From assembly GCA_033675265.1 (NCBI GenBank), contig JAUJYZ010000860.1:1-64000 (forward strand): a stretch of DNA of 64,000 bases. The letters run 5' to 3'. Each line of letters starts with the position of its first letter. Positions within the stretch are counted from its first letter, which is position 1. The notes under the pieces were generated by a model, which was not told the DNA's origin, did not search any database, and saw only the letters and a list, made by a program, of their open reading frames with translations. This stretch comes from Actinostola sp. cb2023 (Eukaryota; Cnidaria; Anthozoa; Actiniaria; Actinostolidae). A program made the translations under genes and the position numbers. Shown piece by piece: positions 11,520 through 24,369 of this stretch.

Positions 11520-13490
11520 TCAGTGACAGTAGGGAAGAACACGAACTACAAGTGGCAGTGATGATCGCAACTGTAGACATTACAGTAACCCAGGTATTAA
11601 TAAGGTAAGCTATTAACTTATAATTAGAGACTCGTAATTTCTGCATTATCATTCACACACAAAAAAATACATTTTTCCTGATTTTTGCAGTCATTTTAAT
11701 AATCTTAGCTTTGTAAAACTAAAAGTATAAAATATAAGAATGTCTACTATTTAATTATATTATTATCACGTCAGTAAATTTCTATACCGTATACGTATTA
11801 TATCAGATGAGGTGTACACTGTAACTTGGTTGCAACGTACACAAGGATACTACCACTGAGCTGGATATGCCTGTATGTCCATCTTGTTATCTGCAAGAGC
11901 TCTCACACTAGTTTTATATTTTATGATTATAAGGTGCATGAGCAGCAAGTTATGTTAAAACAAGACATGATTTACATAGAAGGAAACGTAACAAGGAATA
12001 AACACAAAATGACTTGTAGGAGAGAGAAGGAAAAGAGATGACGTGAGTTGAATCTACATGTAATATGTGCCTAATTATCAATAAGCTAAGCTGACTGTTT
12101 AGCTCTTGATAAATATTTTTATCAACCTATTTCAAAAAAGGTTGTCAAGGACATCAGTCCATAGCGGCATAGGCGGGATCTTTAGCCAAAAATGGCACTT
12201 CCTGTATGAAAAGCTAGACAAAGTTTGAATCAAAGTTTATGAAATATTTCTGGCATACATGCCATTCAAGCACCATCCAAGCTGTTACCATAATGCAATT
12301 CAGTCTTGGTACGACCTATTGCCTATGGACCGATGTCCAAGACAACCTTTTAAATTGAACTACACTGTAGGTGTAATACAGTGTACATGTATGATGTGGT
12401 TTACTGCGATTCTCAGCCATACACAACTAACAACACTTATTTCTTGTTTCACTTGTTTCACTTATTTTTATGTTTCTGATGGTTGTTTCTTATAGACGTA
12501 TGTATATAGTACACTCTCTCTATAGTATATACAATGTACATACAGCAATATGCAGAAATTCTGATCCTTTTGACTCAGTAAAATACACATGTACATGTAT
12601 ATCAAAGACCTATTTAAAATCATAGGATTAAGCTACCATGAAATTTTTTTCGTAAAGCCTCGCTGGCAGACAAGTAGAAAAAAAAATATCAGCGTAGCCA
12701 TCCCATAATTTTAAGTAGGTTTTTGATATATATATGTATTTTAGTTAAAACGATCAGAATTTCTGCATATTGCTGTACATATATAGTATGTATAATAGTA
12801 TACATGTACCATTGAATAATCGTTGTTGGGTTGAAAATTATGAAAGCTATGACCAAAAGGAATTCTGGTGTTAATCTCTTTCTACATGTAGCTGGACAAC
12901 ATTAATGACATTGACTGTACAAAACATGTACATATTGAATGACAATTGATATTAATATCCATTTCTTTTTGTCTCCTAGTAATTCTGCCAGACTCGGTCC
13001 ATCCTGAATGTATTCAGTTATTTATTACTCTATTTTTAATTTGATTAGCATTTTGTAATAATTACAATTTTTTGATTTTTTTTTCAATTTGATCAGTAAT
13101 AGTTTTTGATTTGATTATTTGTATATTTTATCAAGTGATATATCAATTTAATAAAGTTATGTACATGCACTCTGTTTATGGACCTGTCATTTATTAGAGG
13201 GGGGCTGGTGCAAAAGGGGGAGGACCATTATTTTATGTGTCAACCAAAAGCGTAGCCTGCAAAAAGCTGCCTTCTCTTTGATGCTCAGTCAGCTACTTTT
13301 CACAGGCTATACCAAAAGGGGAGGGTCACAAAAATTTGGAAAAGCATTTAAGAAAAGATCACATATACCAGTTTGTAAACAGAAAGTTTTAATAGGCTTC
13401 GAACAACAGTCATGTACAGAAGTATTGAACAATTAAGCAGTCGTCATTGTCTGAACGTACTACATGAAGTACAAATCTGCATCAGTAATA
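11520..13490. other. Left arm of structure 2, unique part
   Basis: AT-rich sequence with no similarity I recognise. The longest frame (12259-12495) is mirrored exactly in the right arm and has no evident domain. A short internal inverted pair (gcagaaattctgatc near 12550, gatcagaatttctgc near 12750) gives another hairpin of about 220 bp. Confidence 0.6.
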
Positions 13491-13556
13491 TATATACAAT
13501 AAAGGTTGTCAGAGAGAAAGGTGATTGGATAGGAGAATGGCCATTCTAAGGTTGTC

Positions 13557-13729
13557 CAGGCCCGTAGCCAGACCAAAATCTCTCCCAAGGCACTTCTGCC
13601 AGTGCAGCCAAAATTTTTATAGCTGCGCATTGTGGACAGTCAGCCTTTTTTGTCAATTCAGTTAAAAGATAAATATAATCAGCGATGTTTTACCGAGGCA
13701 AGGCTCGCCTCATACTGGCTACGGGCCTG
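13557..13729. mobile_element. MITE with CAGGCCCGTAGCCAG ends (left arm copy)
   Basis: Starts CAGGCCCGTAGCCAG and ends with its exact complement, flanked by TTGTC on both sides (13552-13556, 13730-13734). It sits within repeated ttgtcagagagaaaggtgat segments spanning 13500-14065. The mirror copy is at 20708-20880. A diverged match to its right end (gccagtaagatgcgagc) lies in the transporter gene near 35155. Confidence 0.8.
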
Positions 13730-14119
13730 TTGTCAGAGAGAAAGGTGATAGGAGATAGAATGGTCATTCTAAGACCAAAGTTGACTGTGGGTCAGTTGAA
13801 ATCATTCTATCTTAGTTTTATTATGTTAATTACTTATACTTACAACTGAAAGCTTTATGAACTAAATTGTCAGGTTATTTGCATACACCTATACACAAAT
13901 CTACAGTTCCATCTGGTCTTAGAAGTGACAATTCTTCTATAGATCTCCTATCACATTTCTCTCAGACAATCTTAGAATGACCATTCTCCTATCTCCTATC
14001 ACATTTCTCTCAGACAATCTCAGAATGACCATTCTCCTATCACCCACTTTCTCTCCGACAACCTTTTACGAAATATGCCGTATATAATAATAATAATATT
14101 TGTATAATATATGTAAGTA

Positions 14120-14300
14120 TAGCCTGCGTAGCCCGGCGCTGGGGGAAAAAGGAGGGGAAGAGAGGGGGAGGGGGACTGGGGAGAAGGGGGAAGGAGGGGG
14201 AGTCCCCTCCTTCCCCTTCCCCTTCCCCCCTTCCCCCTTCCCCCTTCCCCTCCCCCCTCTCTTCCCCTCCTTTTTCCTCTGCGCCGGGCTACGCAGGCTA
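14120..14300. mobile_element. MITE with TAGCCTGCGTAGCC ends and 9-bp target duplication (left arm copy)
   Basis: Termini TAGCCTGCGTAGCCCGGCGC and its complement enclose a G/C-skewed polypurine-polypyrimidine hairpin. Flanked by perfect ATGTAAGTA copies at 14111-14119 and 14301-14309. The mirror copy at 20136-20317 carries the same duplication, so insertion predates the palindrome. A one-ended relative starts near 51057. Duplications of 9 bp suit Mutator-like elements (inference). Confidence 0.88.
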
Positions 14301-14599
14301 ATGTAAGTACAGAGTCTCCAACCATACCGATTTCCTCGGGATTATCCCATTTTGCCTCGAGATGTTCAAAAGAGACTCACACCTTTTAAGTTCGCTAAAG
14401 TGTCCCCTACAATTCAAATCCTGATTTGGGAAGGTCCATAGGTTGGACACTCGGAGGGTTTCGGGACCATATTGAAGAAGTGACTGAAGCGGGCTAGGGA
14501 TAAAAAGGGAAATAAGAGAAGGAATAAACTATATTGACTGTGGTCATATGGCTTGGCCAATGTATATCAGGGAAACTGAGTTCGCTATTCCCAGCCGAT

Positions 14600-16500
14600 G
14601 CGTTTCAGCCGTTAAAAAGTAGATTAACTGTAGTCCTTAGAAATGATATATGAGCGTAAACTATACGACACATCCCCTGTGTAGAAAACGAGGGGTGATA
14701 GGATTTCGACAAGAAATGTGTGTATATTCTATCATGCTCAGAACGAACGATAGTTGATGTTAATTTGTCACCCCAACTCGATACACTTTGGGGTTGAAGC
14801 AATAGGAAACCAGCTCTGAATATTTGGAGTTTTAATGTCAGTAACTAATGGTTCTTTTTCACGATAGTATAGCCTATGTATATAGGGAGAAGGCGTGTCA
14901 GAGTAAGTTTCGTATCGGTCAACGTTTCCAACTGACTTCTTTATTCTCAGGCTGCGTTTATAAGTTAAAAAGTATATAGATTGACTGTGGTCCCAAGATC
15001 TAGAAATGATATGAGCGTACTACGAGACATCTCTTGGTATCCCGGGTGTAGAAAACGAGGGGTGATAGGATTACGACGACAAGAAATGTGTGTACCAAGA
15101 CATCTCTTGGTATGATCGCTGGGAGTTTAGAAAACGAGGGGTGCATATAGGGGGGATTTCGACAAGTTTCCAAAATGTGTGTATATTCTATCATGCTCAG
15201 AACGAACGATAGTTGATGTTATCTTGTCACCTAAACTCGATACACTTTAGAACGAACGGGTTGTCACTCCAAGCGATACTTTGCGGTTGAAGTGATAGGA
15301 AACCAGCTCTGAATATTTGGAGTTTTAATGTCAGTAACTAATGGTTCTTTTTCACGATAGTATAGCCTATGTATATAGGGGAAGGCGTGTCAGAGTAAGT
15401 TTCGTATCGGTCAACGTTTCCAACTGACTTCTTTATTCTCATGCTGCGTTTATAAGTTAAAAAGTAGATTGACTGTGGTCCCAAGATCTAGAAATGATAT
15501 GAGCGTACTACGAAACATCTCTTGGTATCCCGGGTGTAGAAAACGAGGGGTGGTAGGATTTCGACAAGAAATGTGTGTATTTTCTATCATGCTCAGAACG
15601 AACGATAGTTGATGTTAATTTGTCACCCCAACTCGATATACTTTGCGGTTGAAGCAATAGGAAACCAGCTCTGAATATTTGGAGTTTTAATGTCAGTAAC
15701 TAATGTTGATTTGGCTTAGCCGCGGGCAGTTCTTTTTCACGATAGTATACCAGCTTATGTATATGGGGGAAAGGCGTGTCAGAGTTCGTTTCATATCGGT
15801 CAACGTTTCCAACTGACAGTTCTTTATTCCCAGGCTGCGTTTATAAGTTAAAAAGTAGATTGACTGTGGTCCCATGCAAGAAATGATATGAGCGTATAGG
15901 AGACATCTCTTGTGCTCGGGTGTAGTAAACGAGGGGTGATAGGATTACGACAAGAAATGTGTGTATATTCTATCATGCTCAGAACGAACGATAGTTGATG
16001 TTATCTTGTCACCCCAACTCGATACACTTTGGGGTTAATGAAGCGATATGAAACCAGCTCTGAATATTTGGAGTTTTAATGTCAGTAACTAATGGTTCTT
16101 TTTCACGATAGTATAGCCTATGTATATAGGGGAAGGCGTGTCAGAGTAAGTTTCGTATCGGTCAACGTTTCCAACTGACTTCTTTATTCTCATGCTGCGT
16201 TTATAAGTTAAAAAGTAGATTGACTGTGGTCCCAAGATCTAGAAATGATATGAGCGTACTACGAAACATCTCTTGGTATCCCGGGTGTAGAAAACGAGGG
16301 GTGATAGGATTTCGACAAGAAATGTGTGTATTTTCTATCATGCTCAGAACGAACGACAGTTGATGTTAATTTGTCACCCCAACTCGATATACTTTGCGGT
16401 TGAAGTGATAGGAAAGCAGCTCTGAATATTTGGAGTTTTAATGTCAGTAACTAATGGTTCTTTTTCACGATAGTATAGCCTATGCATATAGGGGGAAGGC
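14600..16500. repeat. About 370-bp tandem repeat units, plus orientation
   Basis: About five units, recognisable by GATAGTATAGCCTATGTATA at about 14863, 15356, 16106 and 16469 and a variant near 15740. Spacings run 491, 385, 370 and 361 bp; the longer units carry partial internal duplications of the TCTCTTGGTAT segment. Confidence 0.9.
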
Positions 16501-19500
16501 GAACTTATAAACGCAGCCTGAGAATAAAGAAGTCAGTTGGAAACGTTGACGATACGAAACGAACTCTCACGCCTTCCCCCTATATACATAGGCTATACTA
16601 TCGTGAACAAGAACCAGTTGGGGTTGGAGTTGGGGTGAAAAGATAACATCAACTATCGTTCGTTCTGAGCATGATAGAATATACACACGTTTCTTGTCGT
16701 AATCCTATCACCCCTCGTTTACTACATCCGAGCACAAGAGATGTCTCCTATTCGCTCATATCATTTCTTGGGACCACAGTCAATCTACTTTTTAACTTAT
16801 AAAGAACTGTCAGTTGCAAACGTTGACCGATACGAAACGAACTCTGACACGCTTTCCCCCATATACATAAGCTAGTATACTATCGTGAAAAAGAACTGCC
16901 CGCGGCTAAGCCAAATCAACATTAGTTACTGACATTAAAACTCCAAATATTCAGAGCTGGTTTCTTATCGCTTCAACCCCAAAGTGTATCGAGTTGGGGT
17001 GACAAGATAACATCAACTATCGTTCGTTCTGAGCATGATAGAATATACACACATTTCTTGTCGTAATCCTATCACCCCTCGTTTTCTACACCCGGGATAC
17101 CAAGAGATGTCTCGTAGTACGCTCATATCATTTCTAGATCTTGGGACCACAGTCAATCTATATACTTTTTAACTTATAAACGCAGCCTGAGAATAAAGAA
17201 GTCAGTTGGAAACGTTGACCGATACGAAACTTACTCTGACACGCCTTCCCCCTATATACATAGGCTATACTATCGTGAAAAAGAACCATTAGTTACTGAC
17301 ATTAAAACTCCAAATATTCAGAGCTGGTTTCCTATCACTTCAACCGCAAAGTATATCGAGTTGGAGTGACAAATTAACATCAACTATCGTTCGTTCTAAC
17401 TATGGTTCTGAGCATGATAGAAAATACACACATTTCTTGTCGAAATCCTATCACCCCTCGTTTTCTACACCCGGGATACCAAGAGATGTTTCGTATACGC
17501 TCATATCATTTCTAGATCTTGGGACCACAGTCAATCTACTTTTTAACTTATAAACGCAGCCTGAGAATAAAGAAATAAGTTGGAAACGTTGACCGATACG
17601 AAACGGACTCTGACACGCCTTCCCCCTATATACATAGGCTATACTATCGTGAAAAAGAACCATTAGTTACTGACATTAAAACTCCAAATATTCAGAGCTG
17701 GTTTCCTATCACTTCAACCGCAAAGTATATCGAGTTGGAGTGACAAATTAACATCAACTATCGTTCGTTCTAACTATGGTTCTGAGCATGATAGAAAATA
17801 CACACATTTCTTGTCGAAATCCTATCACCCCTCGTTTTCTACTCCCGCGATCATACCAAGAGATGTCTCGTATACGCTCATATCATTTCCGTAGATCTTG
17901 GGACCACAGTCAATCTATACTTCAGTTTTTAACTTATAAACGCAGCCTGGGAATAAAGAAGTCAGTTGGAAACGTTGACCGATACGAAACGGTCTCTGAC
18001 ACGCCTTCCCCCTATATGCATAGGCTATACTATATCGTGAAAAAGAACACCATTAGTTAGTTACTGACATGAAAACTCCAAATATTCAGAGCTGGTTTCT
18101 TATCGCTTCAACCCCAAAGTGTATCGAGTTGGGGTGACAAGATAACATCAACTATCGTTCGTTCTGAGCATGATAGAATATACACACATTTCTTGTCGTA
18201 ATCCTATCACCCCTCGTTTTCTACACCCGGGATACCAAGAGATGTCTCGTAGTACGCTCATATCATTTCTAGATCTTGGGACCACAGTCAATCTATATAC
18301 TTTTTAACTTATAAACGCAGCCTGAGAATAAAGAAGTCAGTTGGAAACGTTGACCGATACGAAACTTACTCTGACACGCCTTCCCCCTATATACATAGGC
18401 TATACTATCGTGAAAAAGAACCATTAGTTACTGACATTAAAACTCCAAATATTCAGAGCTGCTTTCCTATCACTTCAACCGCAAAGTATATCGAGTTGGG
18501 GTGACAAATTAACATCAACTGTCGTTCGTTCTGAGCATGATAGAAAATACACACATTTCTTGTCGAAATCCTATCACCCCTCGTTTTCTACACCCGGGAT
18601 ACCAAGAGATGTTTCGTAGTACGCTCATATCATTTCTAGATCTTGGGACCACAGTCAATCTACTTTTTAACTTATAAACGCAGCATGAGAATAAAGAAGT
18701 CAGTTGGAAACGTTGACCGATACGAAACGGACTCTGACACGCCTTCCCCTATATACATAGGCTATACTATCGTGAAAAAGAACCATTAGTTACTGACATT
18801 AAAACTCCAAATATTCAGAGCTGGTTTCATATCGCTTCATTAACCCCAAAGTGTATCGAGTTGGGGTGACAAATTAACATAACTATCGTTCGTTTCGTTC
18901 TGAGCATGATAGAAAATACACACATTTCTTGTCGAAATCCTATCACCCCTCGTTTTCTACACCCGGGATACCAAGAGATGTTTCGTATACGCTCATATCA
19001 TTTCTAGATCTTGGGACCACAGTCAATCTACTTTTTAACTTATAAACGCAGCCTGAGAATAAAGAAGTAAGTTGGAAACGTTGACCGATACGAAACGGAC
19101 TCTGACACGCCTTCCCCCTATATACATAGGCTATACTATCGTGAAAAAGAAACCATTAGTTAGTTACTGACATTAAAACTCCAAATATTCAGAGCTGGTT
19201 TCATATCGCTTCAACCCCAAAGTGTATCGAGTTTAGGTGACAAGATAACATCAACTATCGTTCGTTCTGAGCATGATAGTTCTGACATTTCTTGTCGAAA
19301 TCCTATCACCCCTCGTTTTCTACTTGTACCAAGAGATGTCTTGGTACACACATTTCTTGTCGTAATCCTATCACCCCTCGTTTTCTACACCCGGGATACC
19401 AAGAGATGTCTCGTAGTACGCTCATATCATTTCTAGATCTTGGGACCACAGTCAATCTATATACTTTTTAACTTATAAACGCAGCCTGAGAATAAAGAAG

Positions 19501-19830
19501 TCAGTTGGAAACGTTGACCGATACGAAACTTACTCTGACACGCCTTCTCCCTATATACATAGGCTATACTATCGTGAAAAAGAACCATTAGTTACTGACA
19601 TTAAAACTCCAAATATTCAGAGCTGGTTTCCTATTGCTTCAACCCCAAAGTGTATCGAGTTGGGGTGACAAATTAACATCAACTATCGTTCGTTCTGAGC
19701 ATGATAGAATATACACACATTTCTTGTCGAAATCCTATCACCCCTCGTTTTCTACACAGGGGATGTGTCGTATAGTTTACGCTCATATATCATTTCTAAG
19801 GACTACAGTTAATCTACTTTTTAACGGCTG
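16500..19830. repeat. About 370-bp tandem repeat units, minus orientation
   Basis: About nine units in the reverse orientation, marked by CTCCAAATATTCAGAGCTG near 16940, 17310, 17680, 18080, 18446, 18806, 19170 and 19608. The orientation switches at 16500-16565, which forms the loop of the palindrome. Short frames within the units are not coding. Confidence 0.9.
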
Positions 19831-20135
19831 AAACGCATCGGCTGGGAATAGCGAACTCAGTTTCCCTGATATACATTGGCCAAGCCATATGACCACAGTC
19901 AATATAGTTTATTCCTTCTCTTATTTCCCTTTTTATCCCTAGCCCGCTTCAGTCACTTCTTCAATATGGTCCCGAAACCCTCCGAGTGTCCAACCTATGG
20001 ACCTTCCCAAATCAGGATTTGAATTGTAGGGGACACTTTAGCGAACTTAAAAGGTGTGAGTCTCTTTTGAACATCTCGAGGCAAAATGGGATAATCCCGA
20101 GGAAATCGGTATGGTTGGAGACTCTGTACTTACAT

Positions 20136-20317
20136 TAGCCTGCGTAGCCCGGCGCAGAGGAAAAAGGAGGGGAAGAGAGGGGGGAGGGGAAGGGGGAAGG
20201 GGAAGGGGGGGGAAGGGGAAGGGGAAGGAGGGGACTCCCCCTCCTTCCCCCTTCTCCCCAGTCCCCCTCCCCCTCTCTTCCCCTCCTTTTTCCCCCAGCG
20301 CCGGGCTACGCAGGCTA
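20136..20317. mobile_element. MITE with TAGCCTGCGTAGCC ends (right arm copy)
   Basis: Mirror image of 14120-14300 with the same 9-bp duplication in complement (TACTTACAT at 20127-20135 and 20318-20326). It differs by small changes in the G-run and C-run lengths. Confidence 0.85.
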
Positions 20318-20707
20318 TACTTACATATATTATACAAATATTATTATTATTATATACGGCATATTTCGTAAAAGGTTGTCGGAGAGAAAGTGGGTGATAG
20401 GAGAATGGTCATTCTGAGATTGTCTGAGAGAAATGTGATAGGAGATAGGAGAATGGTCATTCTAAGATTGTCTGAGAGAAATGTGATAGGAGATCTATAG
20501 AAGAATTGTCACTTCTAAGACCAGATGGAACTGTAGATTTGTGTATAGGTGTATGCAAATAACCTGACAATTTAGTTCATAAAGCTTTCAGTTGTAAGTA
20601 TAAGTAATTAACATAATAAAACTAAGATAGAATGATTTCAACTGACCCACAGTCAACTTTGGTCTTAGAATGACCATTCTATCTCCTATCACCTTTCTCT
20701 CTGACAA

Positions 20708-20880
20708 CAGGCCCGTAGCCAGTATGAGGCGAGCCTTGCCTCGGTAAAACATCGCTGATTATATTTATCTTTTAACTGAATTGACAAAAAAGGCTGACTG
20801 TCCACAATGCGCAGCTATAAAAATTTTGGCTGCACTGGCAGAAGTGCCTTGGGAGAGATTTTGGTCTGGCTACGGGCCTG
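20708..20880. mobile_element. MITE with CAGGCCCGTAGCCAG ends (right arm copy)
   Basis: Mirror image of 13557-13729 in the right arm of structure 2, flanked by GACAA on both sides. Confidence 0.8.
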
Positions 20881-23286
20881 GACAACCTTAGAATGGCCAT
20901 TCTCCTATCCAATCACCTTTCTCTCTGACAACCTTTATTGTATATATATTACTGATGCAGATTTGTACTTCATGTAGTACGTTCAGACAATGACGACTGC
21001 TTAATTGTTCAATACTTCTGTACATGACTGTTGTTCGAAGCCTATTAAAACTTTCTGTTTACAAACTGGTATATGTGATCTTTTCTTAAATGCTTTTCCA
21101 AATTTTTGTGACCCTCCCCTTTTGGTATAGCCTGTGAAAAGTAGCTGACTGAGCATCAAAGAGAAGGCAGCTTTTTGCAGGCTACGCTTTTGGTTGACAC
21201 ATAAAATAATGGTCCTCCCCCTTTTGCACCAGCCCCCCTCTAATAAATGACAGGTCCATAAACAGAGTGCATGTACATAACTTTATTAAATTGATATATC
21301 ACTTGATAAAATATACAAATAATCAAATCAAAAACTATTACTGATCAAATTGAAAAAAAAAATCAAAAAATTGTAATTATTACAAAATGCTAATCAAATT
21401 AAAAATAGAGTAATAAATAACTGAATACATTCAGGATGGACCGAGTCTGGCAGAATTACTAGGAGACAAAAAGAAATGGATATTAATATCAATTGTCATT
21501 CAATATGTACATGTTTTGTACAGTCAATGTCATTAATGTTGTCCAGCTACATGTAGAAAGAGATTAACACCAGAATTCCTTTTGGTCATAGCTTTCATAA
21601 TTTTCAACCCAACAACGATTATTCAATGGTACATGTATACTATTATACATACTATATATGTACAGCAATATGCAGAAATTCTGATCGTTTTAACTAAAAT
21701 ACATATATATATCAAAAACCTACTTAAAATTATGGGATGGCTACGCTGATATTTTTTTCTACTTGTCTGCCAGCGAGGCTTTACGAAAAAAATTTCATGG
21801 TAGCTTAATCCTATGATTTTAAATAGGTCTTTGATATACATGTACATGTGTATTTTACTGAGTCAAAAGGATCAGAATTTCTGCATATTGCTGTATGTAC
21901 ATTGTATATACTATAGAGAGTGTACTATATACATACGTCTATAAGAAACAACCATCAGAAACATAAAAATAAGTGAAACAAGTGAAACAAGAAATAAGTG
22001 TTGTTAGTTGTGTATGGCTGAGAATCGCAGTAAACCACATCATACATGTACACTGTATTACACCTACAGTGTAGTTCAATTTAAAAGGTTGTCTTGGACA
22101 TCGGTCCATAGGCAATAGGTCGTACCAAGACTGAATTGCATTATGGTAACAGCTTGGATGGTGCTTGAATGGCATGTATGCCAGAAATATTTCATAAACT
22201 TTGATTCAAACTTTGTCTAGCTTTTCATACAGGAAGTGCCATTTTTGGCTAAAGATCCCGCCTATGCCGCTATGGACTGATGTCCTTGACAACCTTTTTT
22301 GAAATAGGTTGATAAAAATATTTATCAAGAGCTAAACAGTCAGCTTAGCTTATTGATAATTAGGCACATATTACATGTAGATTCAACTCACGTCATCTCT
22401 TTTCCTTCTCTCCTACAAGTCATTTTGTGTTTATTCCTTGTTACGTTTCCTTCTATGTAAATCATGTCTTGTTTTAACATAACTTGCTGCTCATGCACCT
22501 TATAATCATAAAATATAAAACTAGTGTGAGAGCTCTTGCAGATAACAAGATGGACATACAGGCATATCCAGCTCAGTGGTAGTATCCTTGTGTACGTTGC
22601 AACCAAGTTACAGTGTACACCTCATCTGATATAATACGTATACGGTATAGAAATTTACTGACGTGATAATAATATAATTAAATAGTAGACATTCTTATAT
22701 TTTATACTTTTAGTTTTACAAAGCTAAGATTATTAAAATGACTGCAAAAATCAGGAAAAATGTATTTTTTTGTGTGTGAATGATAATGCAGAAATTACGA
22801 GTCTCTAATTATAAGTTAATAAGCTTACCTTATTAATACCTGGGTTACTGTAATGTCTACAGTTGCGATCATCACTGCCACTTGTAGTTCGTGTTCTTCC
22901 CTACTGTCACTGAGTACTGTCTCCTTTGCAGCCGTCCTTGGTCTCGTTCGGTCCACTTTTCATTCTCCTAGGTGAATGAAGTGGACCGAGACTCGATTAA
23001 GGACGGCTGCAAAGGAGACTAGGATCCGCCAGCCCTCTTACGAGGCATTACTGAACATTACTGAACAGTAAATAATCAAGTGAACAAGCAAAATCCCAAA
23101 CTGAAAACAGTGTAGAAACTTATAAAAAAAAAACTCCTCCCGCTAGAGACTACAGCCGCTGACAAGCGATAATGATGGCGCATGATAGAAATTGGACCAA
23201 TCATGTGTTTTTCTTTCATCATCTTATAATGATAATAGACAACTTATCGATCGCAGTCATAAGTGATTCCTGTGGTCATCGAACAC

Positions 23287-24225
23287 CGTAGTTACTAAAA
23301 CCCGGAACCAGCCACAACGACCCACAACCAGCCACAACGACCCACAACGACCCACAACGATCCACAACGATCCACAACGATCCAAAACGACCCACCAGTG
23401 ATACCAAATATTATTAAACGATACAAAATCTCAAAAGTAAACAAGACCAAAATTCCCGGCACTCGCCGAATCGCCATTTGAACTCCAGTTACCGGTTTTA
23501 CAAGTAGTTTCTTTGAGATGTGCTCATTCGGCGATAAAGCCGTACTTATTCCTTATACTGAATAAAAATACGAGATTCTGTTTAAAGAATTTCATAAAAA
23601 TTATATCCACGATTTGTGCTGATCTCGGGTTCTGTCTGTGGCTAAAATGAAAACAATCAGGCGTTCCGCTACTGACATTTTGACATGTGAATGTGAGACA
23701 TTTTACTGCATGAGACGACTTCGTTTATCTCTCGTGCAGTGGGAATACATGTAGTTCAGTCCGTAGTCATGGATGATCAAGGTAAGAAAACATTACGTTT
23801 TTAATGCTAATAGAGTTATTTTACTTAACCCGTGAAACAAAAATTACTTGATAAAGTGTAATAGTCCAATCAGACACACACAAAATGAAATTATTTTCGG
23901 TACCAATGATTTTAGTGATGATATAACTTAATAATGTATTTATTCTCAAGCAACAACAGGTTTACCTTGATCATGCATCCATGACTACGGACTGAACTAT
24001 TCCCACATAAGGGATAAACGAAGTCGTCTCATGCAGTTCACATTCACATGTCAAATGGCGATTCGGCGAGTGCCGGGAATTTTGGTCTTGTTTACTTTTG
24101 AGATTTTGTATCGTTTAATAATATTTGGTATCACTGGTGGGTCGTTGTGGATCGTTGTGGGTCGTTGTGGATCGTTGTGGGTCGTTGTGGGTCGTTGTGG
24201 CTGGTTCCGGGATTTAGTAACTACG
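23287..24225. mobile_element. Fold-back element with decamer subrepeats and 10-bp target duplication (structure 3)
   Basis: Termini CGTAGTTACTAAAACCCGG and CCGGGATTTAGTAACTACG are inverted. CATCGAACAC is directly repeated at 23277-23286 and 24226-24235. Just inside the ends, both arms hold tandem ten-base units of the CCACAACGAC type, then a matched segment including CGATTCGGCG. The left arm has about 200 extra bases (23485-23690). The inner arms meet at 23753-23790 and 23960-23996. No transposase. A 9-10 bp duplication is typical of Mutator-like elements; the assignment is inference. Confidence 0.88.
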
Positions 24226-24369
24226 CATCGAACACAGCGGTCAATCATTAAAATGGTTCATTAAAATGGATCACTACACTGGAATGCTGAATACCAGGTA
24301 GTTTCAAGTTGTGCTTTTGTTTTCATACCACACCATAAGGTGTCCATCTATCCTTTGATACTCTTCACG

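Larger units (their letters stand above)
11172..23261. mobile_element. About 12-kb palindrome (structure 2)
   Basis: The sequence from ATGACTGCGATCGAT at 11174 is mirrored to ATCGATCGCAGTCAT near 23245-23259, symmetric about 17217 through the outer 3.4 kb of each arm. The arms are nearly identical: the frame at 12259-12495 and its mirror at 21939-22175 translate identically, as do 14605-14802 and 19634-19831. Nested elements at 11414, 13557 and 14120 lie in both arms. The core is two oppositely oriented runs of about 370-bp units with unequal copy number (about 5 and 9). ATTCCTG lies just outside both ends (11162-11168, 23266-23272), a possible target duplication. No protein-coding gene recognised. 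Confidence 0.8.
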
